Below are positions 56,816 through 64,000 of a stretch of 64,000 bases of DNA, piece after piece. The notes beneath the pieces are model-generated. The model was not told where the DNA came from, made no database searches, and saw only the letters and a list, made by a program, of their open reading frames with translations. Position numbers and translations under genes: made by a program. Source of the DNA: Microvelia longipes (Eukaryota > Arthropoda > Insecta > Hemiptera > Veliidae); assembly GCA_018340805.1 (NCBI GenBank), contig JACMZG010001863.1, positions 21,964,218 to 22,028,217 of the forward strand. Reading direction: 5' to 3'. The number at the start of each line of letters is the position of its first letter. Position 1 is the first letter of the stretch.

Positions 56816-58027
56816 AACCAACACATACAAACTCTGATCTACACGATAATTTGATGACAATACGAGTATGTGACATCCCTGAAGGTATTTTCTTTTTATA
56901 AAGTATAATTTTGTATTTCTTATGTTTTTATTGTATTTAAAATTCTGTTTGATATCTGTTTTCTTTTATATTGTTTATAGAACCAACACATACAAACTCT
57001 GATCTACACGATAATTTGATGACAATACGAGTATGTGACGTCCCTGAAGGTATTTTCTTTTATAAAAGTATAATTTTGTATTTCTTATGTTTTATTTGTA
57101 TTTAAAGTTCTGTTTGATATCTGTTTTCTTTTATATTGTTTATAGAACCAACACATACAAACTCTGATCTACACGATAATTTGATGACAATACGAGTATG
57201 TGACGTCCCTGAAGGTATTTTCTTTTATAAAAGTATAATTTTGTATTTCTTATGTTTTTATTTGTATTTAAAATTCTGTTGATATCTGTTTTTTTTTTTT
57301 TTTATATTGTTTATAGAACCAACACATACAAACTCTGATCTACACGATAATTTGATGACAATACGAGTATGTGACGTTCCCTGAAGGTATTTCTTTTATA
57401 AAGTAATAATTGTATTTCTTATTTTTTATTTGTATTTAAAGTTCTGTTTGATATCTGTTTCTTTTATATTGTTTTATAGAACCAACACATACAAACTCTG
57501 ATCTACACGATAATTTGATGACAATACGAGTATGTGACGTCCCTGAAGGTATTTTCTTTATAAAAGTATAATTTGTATTTCTTATTTTTTATTTGTATTT
57601 AAAGTTCTGTTTGATATCTGTTTTCTTTTATAATTGTTTATTGAACCAACACATACAAACTCTGATCTACACGATAATTTGATGACAATACGAGTATGTG
57701 ACGTCCCTGAAGGTATTTTCTTTTATAAAAGTATAATTTTGTATTTCTTATGTTTTTATTTGTATTTAAAGTTTTGTTTGATATCTGTTTTCTTTTATAT
57801 TGTTTATAGAACCAACACATACAAACTCTGATCTACACGATAATTTGATGACAATATGTGACGTCCCTGAAGGTATTTTCTTTTTTAAAAGTATAATTTT
57901 GTATTTTTTATGTTTTTTTTGTATTAAAGTTCTGTTTGATATCTGTTTCTTTTTATTGTTTATAGAACCAACACATACAAACTCTGATTTACACGATAAT
58001 TGATGACAATATGTGACGTCCCTGAAG
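56816..58027 (+). repeat. Tandem array of eight exon-like units, copy B
   Basis: Cores are 56816-56884, 56981-57049, 57146-57214, 57317-57386, 57480-57548, 57644-57712, 57810-57872 and 57966-58027, with lengths 69, 69, 69, 70, 69, 69, 63 and 62 nt. The first six keep the two-codon 'RV' and the last two lack it. The sixth unit's acceptor is TTG instead of TAG. Phase and open frame match the array in copy A. Confidence 0.75.
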
Positions 58028-58512
58028 GTATTTTCTTTTTTAAAGTATAATTTTGTATTCTTATGTTTTTTTTTGTATTTAACATAACGATTGAAGTTGA
58101 TGGTGTTTATTATTCATTATCTAGAGTTACAAATCTGAAGACACATACTTCTATACAAAGTCATTCTTTAAAAAAAAACCTTATTCATTTTTTATTTTTT
58201 TAAATAAAATACAATTTTCATTACATCTATATATTGATTTTAAAATTTTGTTGCTTGATTTAGTTATGAATATATTAAACAGTGTTAATCGACAATGTTG
58301 GATAAAGGGTTAATGGAGAAGAAAATGTGTTTTTTTTATTATGATCGATTGTAATGCAAATTTCACCTGTAATAGAAGGATAACGATATCATTATCATCC
58401 CTTGACATTAAGGTTTGTATTTTAATAGGCTAATAACTATATACCATACCTGACTCCAACTAAACTGTCGCCTGAGTTTTTAGATGGACTTAACGCCATA
58501 GGAAATTTTCAG

Positions 58513-59575
58513 AGAGGAGAAGTCAGCCGAGGTATGCCCAGGGGAAGGGGAATATTTGAGTCTCCCCGGAGTACTGACTGGCCCCCTTCCTATTCTGTAT
58601 ATTCTGGACGACAGGAGACAAACGGGGCACCAGGACCTCCCGGGATTCCTGGCCGCGACTGTTTACTGACCGGTAATCCACTTCCGATTTTAACGTCAGA
58701 CAAGGGCCTTCTCCTCGTCCTATTGTCACTTTGTCGCCTAAGTGCCATTTCGTCTAAATGGGAAAAATATTTGTTAAATTTAAATAGGGAGTTAGAGACT
58801 GATTTATATTCTGAGAAGCGCATTCGTTAGAAATTCGTACAAATTGAAATATCATACGATAATGTTAAATAAAATGACTGTGGGTGCTCAATCAGTTATG
58901 AAACTATAAGAGTTGGTACAACTTTTTGGTTACCATTAAGCATCATTGACACGTTAACGCTACCTTAAACTTTACTCTGCCAATCATCTAACACAGTACA
59001 CTTAAGTTTAGTCGCCGAAGCTGTAGAAACCCCAAGAAATTGTAATATTTTCGAGTCACGCTGTCCCACCAGACTCTTAGTAGCTCCGGAATCAAATAGT
59101 CCAGTTACAGGTACTTCACAGCAACTTCACGGTAAGTCTCGAGTCAGCTGAAGTCAGTTATTCGCTAATGCGTTCAGAATCTAAAGATGATTCCCCAACT
59201 TTTTACCACTGATACTTCACAGATTGTTTCAGAAAACCAACTCGTCTTCCTAGTCTCATTTTCCTTTGTCGTTTCCCAAGTATGGTGGGTTCAGACAACG
59301 GTAACAATTTTTCTTTGAAAAGTCTTTGCTTCAGCAATTAGGACAACGCAATAAACTATGACCTTTGAGCCCACAGTTAAAACAGATTTAGGGTTTAGAA
59401 GGTCCAAAGCGAGAAGATCTATTTTTGCGAAAGCCTTTACTTTGCGAGTTGTTTGACGTAGTTAGAGTCGTTTCGAGGTTTTTAGCGCTCAGGGTTAGGC
59501 TAAGATGTGTTATTGGCACTAAGGTGAGTTTGTTTTGACGTCGAAGGGCCAGAATAAGGCAAAGTGGGCTTTAAC
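58513..59575 (-). pseudogene. Gypsy-type gag zinc knuckle and protease fragment, copy B
   Basis: Counterpart of 41500-42550. The knuckle lies near 59,395-59,345 and the retropepsin DSGAT near 59,095. The same stop after the knuckle is present. Confidence 0.65.
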
Positions 59576-59614
59576 ATTTTTATTTTTCCTCATTTATACC
59601 GTAGGTATATAGGA

Positions 59615-60530
59615 AAAGTATTGTGTTCGCAAAAAATCCGAAACCGAGATGAAACTGGAATTATCCATTTCAGGCGCTTTTAAGGCCTCCTGAGTGGTTT
59701 TCACAAAGTTGTCTGTCTGTATGTGTGTTTTTTCCCTCTGGTAGTTATCCTACTAGAGGCCGTTTATTTGCAGCATGTCCCACAATTATAGTACATGCTT
59801 ATCAAAATATAAACATAAATAAAATATTTGATATGTTATTAAAGGTGTTTCCTATTGTTTCCAGATGATTGGGGCATCTGAATCGCTACGCCCTGCTTTG
59901 GACTCACTTCGCTCGTCCTCAAAATTTACAAGTAATTTATTTTGCAACACGTCCTCGGACTCCGTTGCTTATCCTTAGATAGTAAGTATACCTGTATCAT
60001 TCCCAGCGATCACCTATCGGGATTTTGTCCACGCTCATTGCTTTTTAACGTTTATGATAAAGCAAAAACCATAGATATACTTTTCGTATTGAAAACAAAT
60101 AAAGTGTACTTATTTATTACGTACAGGTATACACTTGTACCGAATTTCAACTCAATTATGTCATTTTCCCCTTCGTACATTTTTTTTAAAAAACGAAAAT
60201 AAGTCATATGTTAAAAATTAAGTCATGCTGACAATCAGATGAAACTTTGCACATATGTTATTCTTTTACGTGGCTACATGCGTGCCAAATCTAAATCCAA
60301 TCACATCATTTTTTCACATAAAATGCGAAAAAATGATGAAAATTTTATGATATTTCAAAAATTTTTAGAGTCAATATTGCGGGTTAATGACGTCATGAAA
60401 AATTATTTATCGGATAGCACAACTACACCTATAAACTGATTTTTGTAAAGTTTAAACTCTCTAGCATGAATTCTGTGGGCGCTACGATTATAACAGATAC
60501 ACACACACTTACGACTTTGTAAAAACCATT
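59615..60530 (-). repeat. Dispersed repeat copies in segment B
   Basis: Counterpart of 42590-43510 with the same two-piece arrangement. Confidence 0.65.
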
Positions 60531-60921
60531 TAGGAGACCTTAAAAACACCTATAACATTTTTGAAAACACAAAACTATACATAAATGAGGAAAAGAATCA
60601 ATAATTTTTAAGTTAAGCAATTAAAAGGTAAATATTAAATGTATTATAGCTCAAGTTCTCATTGTTTAATTGGCTCTAACCTGGACATTGAAGATCAATT
60701 ATAGTTTTTTTATTTATTCATTTTGTTGGTTGCTTAGCAACTTGTTATTGTTATGATTTTGATTAATGTCATTGTTAAAACTTATATATAAATATAGATT
60801 TTATAATGTTCTTTCTATGAAGTTAAATATGTTTTAATACTTATTAATTAATAAGAAGTAGTATTAAAACTTAACATGGCGCAGTCTAACTAACGACCTA
60901 CGAGTTGGTAAGAACAGAATT

Positions 60922-62757
60922 TTGATACTATACTGTTTTAGTTTAAAAAAAATGGAATTTAATAAGCCAAGCGAGTTGTTAATGAGCGGCAATCTGTCAG
61001 AGAATTTTAAGGCATTTAAAGAAGATGTGGAAATCTATTTTGCTGCTACTGAAACTTACAATAAACCTAGAGAAATCCAAGTGGCTAGGTTAAAAAATTT
61101 ATTGGGCCGTGATGCCCGTAAACTATACAACTCTATAACGACTTTGACGTCAGATAAAGAAACAGTTTTAGCAATATTAAATGTTTTAGAGAAACACTGC
61201 GTTCCTCGTAAAAATGAAATTATAAGAATAAGAATAAGAATGCTTTATTGTTTTTTTTTTAAACATACATATAAAATAATTATGTACGTGTTTAGGTTCT
61301 TTTTTCGTAAACAAAAAGATTTAGAACCATTTGATAAATTTTATGCTGATTTAAAGGATTTAATAAAGCAGTGCGAATTTGAAAATCAGGAAGAGAAGTT
61401 GCTTAAAGTTCAAATCGCACTGGGCATTAAATCTAAATCGGTGCAAGAACGTTTACTAGGAGATGAAGGTTCACTAGAAAAAGTAATTGCTTCTTGCCAG
61501 TCTACTGAACTAGCTGAATTAAATTTACGAGCTATAGAAGAAGAGAAAGCACGAAATCAAAAAGTTCATGAAATTTCTGGAGAAGAGCCAAGCTGCTCAC
61601 CACTAGCAGTAAATCCTATTAAGTCTAAATTTACGAAACCTAATGATTCTATTACAAACTGCGGGCAATGTGGTCAAAAGCATGCATGGAATGTTCGATG
61701 TCCTGCATATGGAAAGTACTGCAAAAAATGCAAAAAACGAAATCATTTGGATTCAATGTGCTGGAATTCCTTGTCAACAGTAAGGCCTGCTGTCCGAAAC
61801 TGCAATACGTTGGACCAGGAGAACCTAGAAGCTGAGGCGAGTAATAATGATTACTTTGTGGACACTCTGCAAGTTGATGCAGTTGAAGCAAGAAAATGGC
61901 ACAAAGTGATCTCTATAGAAGGTATACCTGTCGAGTTTAAACTTGATAGTGGAGCAGAGGCAAATATATTACCTCTCTCTTACATTAGACAAGCGGGTTT
62001 AAATAAAGCTATTCGAAGAACCAATATTAAGATTGAAGCTTACGGAGGGTTTAAAATAGATACGGTGGGGGAAGTCTCTGCTTGTGTTGACACCTCCAAA
62101 TGTTATGATGTATTAAATTTTCTTGTTGTCACGGGTAATTGCAAACCCATACTTGGTCTAGAATCATGCATTAAACTAGGTCTTATCAAACGTATAGATG
62201 CTATTGGGTCTGGTCTAAGTTCTAGTTTCAAGCCCCTTTGTAACTCAAAAGATAAATGGGTTGATAGGTATAACGATGTTTTTAATGGATTAGGTGCATT
62301 CCCTGATGTTTGTAAAATAAAACTGCAGCCCGACGCGATACCGTTTGCTAGTTCGGCTAGACGTATTCCCCTTAAGATAAAAGATAAATTTAAAGAGACT
62401 CTTGATATATTAGTAAGTAGAAAAATAATAAAACCAGTGAATGAACCGTCTGAATGGGTCTCTAATGTTGTTATTGTTGAAAAACCTAACGGGTCACTGC
62501 GGATATGCATAGACCCCACTCATTTAAATGAGTATATCATTCGAGAAAGATACACTATTCCATCCATAGATGAATTAATTCCTGGATTGGCTTACAAAAA
62601 ATATTTCTCAGTTTTAGACATAAAAGATGGGTTCTATCATATCCCTTTAGATACGAGTCTAGTAAATTATGTACCTTTAGCACTGTCTTTGGGACGTACA
62701 AGTTTCTCCGTTCTCCGTTCGGCTTATCAAACCTTCCCGAGCTGTTTCACAAATTAG
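60922..62757 (+). pseudogene. Gypsy gag-protease-RT polyprotein, frame-shifted in RT
   Basis: The 611-codon frame probably starts at MEFNKPSELL (60952) and makes the structural and enzymatic polyprotein of the element. In order it shows a gag capsid-like region, a ~20-codon odd insert (61,224-61,290), two zinc knuckles (CGQCGQKHAWNVRCPAYGKY, then CKKCKKRNHLDSMC) and a retropepsin active site LDSGAEANILP (about codon 341). RT follows with PNGSLRICIDPTHLN and LDIKDGFYHIPLD, after which indels scramble the frame and it stops at 62757. RT continues in another frame to FRDIP and Y-F-N-D, where the usual catalytic Asp is Asn. Gag and protease look intact; RT is dead. Confidence 0.9.
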
Positions 62758-62759
62758 TT

Positions 62760-63119
62760 ACCAAATATTTCCGAGACATTCCTGATGTAACTATATATTT
62801 TAATGACATATGTATAGCAACTGATACCAAAGAAGAAAATGATAGAATTATTCAGCTTGTTTTAGATCGGGCTAGGCAACTTAACATAAAATTTAATGTC
62901 GACAAATTCCAGTATTGTTTGGATCAAATTAAATATGTAGGAGTAGTATTTTCTGATAAAGGCGTTTTGCCTGACCCAGATAAAATAAAAGTTATTCATA
63001 AGTTAAAAGAACCTGGTAATAAAACTGAACTACAAAGAATTTTGGGAATGGTCAATTACTTGCGGGGTTTTATACCCAACTTATCTTATATTATTATCTC
63101 TCTTATCTTATTATTATAA
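62760..63119 (+). pseudogene. Gypsy RT C-terminal part
   Basis: The frame carries the YFND box (62796-62807), IKYVGVVFSDKGVLPDPDKI and LQRILGMVNYLRGFIPNLS, the thumb and connection. It then runs into an AT-rich insertion with two TAA stops at 63117-63122. This separates it from the RNase H frame. Confidence 0.85.
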
Positions 63120-63168
63120 TAAGTCCATTAAGAGAACTTTTAAAGAAGTCCAGCGACATAAAGATGTC

Positions 63169-63930
63169 TTGAATAAGATAAAACAGAGTCTATCTAGTGA
63201 GCAAGTCCTGGCTCCATTCGACCCTAATCAGCCAATTGTAATCCAGTGTGATGCATCTAAGAATGCAATAGGCTGTTGTTTACTTCAAAATAATAAGCCA
63301 ATAAGTTTTGCATCCAGATCGCTTACTGATACAGAAGTAGAGTACGCTCAGATAGAAAAGGAACTGTTGGCTGTTGTATTCTCTTGTAAAAAATTCCATA
63401 CTTTTGTGTACGGACACCAAAATGTGACTATATATTCTGATCACTTAGCGTTAGTATCTATAATGAACAAGCCGTTGTGTAAAATAACAAATAATCGAAT
63501 TAGACGCCTCAGACTTAAACTATTGCTTGATCAGTTTGAATTAAAGTACCTGCCAGGTAGCAAAATGTATATTGCTGATTACTTGTCCCGATGTGGAGTA
63601 ACTACCAAAGAGTTAGAAGATACATCTATGAGAGACGTTATCCATTGTATAGGACAATCTACAGTCACTTTTTCGGAGGAAAGACTACTTGACTTCCAAA
63701 AGTCAACCGCCAGTGATAAGGTCCTAAGTGCAATCATTGGTTATTATAAAAACGAGTGGCCAGGTCAATTAAACGAGTTTGGTAATATCCAGCACTACTT
63801 TAAACTTCGAAATGACTTAGAAGTCTCTGATGGTTTAGTTTACTACAATAATAGGCTTCTCGTGCCAGAGAATAAAAGAAATTTTATTTTATCAAGACTT
63901 CATGAAACACATCTAGGACTCAAAAAATAA
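63169..63930 (+). pseudogene. Gypsy RNase H and start of integrase
   Basis: The 253-codon frame has the RNase H acidic residues in IQCDASKNAIGC, IEKELLAVV and YSDHLALV, then LKYLPGSKMYIADYLSR. These are followed by the first His of the integrase zinc finger (RLHETHLGLK). The frame breaks at about 63,925; the continuing FYWPG box is in another frame. RNase H itself looks intact. Confidence 0.88.
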
Positions 63931-64000
63931 CAGAAACCGTTAAAAGTTTCTTTTATTGGCCTGGAATATTATCCGATGTGAATAATTTAGTTAAATCGTG

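Larger units (their letters stand above)
45097..60798. repeat. Segmental duplication, copy B (15.7 kb)
   Basis: Direct-orientation copy of 28493-43789. Relative to A it lacks copia integrase, 5' LTR and gag start (deletion near 45,672) and part of the protease-RT linker (46,612). It gains a LINE at about 55,390-56,545 and has eight rather than seven exon-like units. Confidence 0.92.
60724..64000 (+). mobile_element. Gypsy (Ty3) retrotransposon, 5' part, runs off window
   Basis: 5' LTR 60724-60876 (TGTTGGTTGC...TTAACA, about 153 bp) is followed directly by primer-binding-like TGGCGCAGTC at 60877. The order is gag, zinc knuckles, protease, RT, RNase H and the integrase zinc-binding start, ending at the window edge. 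It is the best-preserved relative of the deleted elements at 29,428 and 45,545. Indels near 62,655-62,740, a stop region near 63,117 and a frame change at about 63,925 disable it. Confidence 0.9.

Noticed and set aside
60724..64000. Intact, active gypsy retrotransposon
   Set aside because: RT indels, the N-D catalytic box, stops before RNase H and a frame change at the integrase start; the 3' half is outside the window.

Overview
This is AT-rich nuclear DNA from an animal, most likely an insect. Genes are split by GT-AG introns, no bacterial-style operons or ribosome binding sites are visible, one gene belongs to the arthropod-type ecdysteroid kinase-like (EcKL/CHK) family, and transposon debris fills most of the window. 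I cannot name the species. Many coding remnants are broken by 1-2 base indels, often in homopolymers; some may be long-read errors rather than real mutations.

Layout. (1) 1-2,800: the last two exons of an EcKL-type kinase on the + strand, with a dispersed repeat and a nested foldback insertion in the intron. (2) 2,800-6,700: no gene; microsatellites and a second foldback insertion. (3) 6,749-13,222: a complete five-exon homocysteine S-methyltransferase gene on the - strand. All splice phases fit and give 315 codons. Its third intron carries a 2.3-kb non-autonomous hAT element with a perfect 17-bp terminal inverted repeat and an 8-bp target duplication. A 1.2-kb element bounded by inverted repeats lies just upstream of exon 1. 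(4) 14,500-20,900: no recognisable gene; dispersed repeats and a tRNA-derived SINE-like sequence. (5) 20,900-25,400: a broken Harbinger (HARBI1-like) transposase containing a minisatellite grown from its own exon, then a broken LINE ORF1. (6) 27,470-29,400: scrambled copia pieces. (7) 28,493-43,789 and 45,097-60,798: two near-identical ~15.5-kb segments in direct orientation. Each carries, in the same order, a deleted gypsy element, a LINE split by a BEL/Pao element, a THAP-like exon followed by a tandem array of a 63/69-nt exon-like unit, a minus-strand gypsy fragment and a dispersed repeat. A 1.3-kb spacer with palindromic tandem repeats separates them. (8) 60,724-64,000: a longer but disabled gypsy element that runs off the window.

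Only two conventional host genes are visible: the EcKL kinase, which transfers phosphate to small hydroxyl substrates, and homocysteine S-methyltransferase, which makes methionine. The THAP exon plus micro-exon array may be part of a third host or domesticated gene. The most interesting signals are the foldback insertions carrying hammerhead-ribozyme-like cores, the phase-compatible exon array whose copy number differs between the two segments, and the transposase-derived minisatellite.
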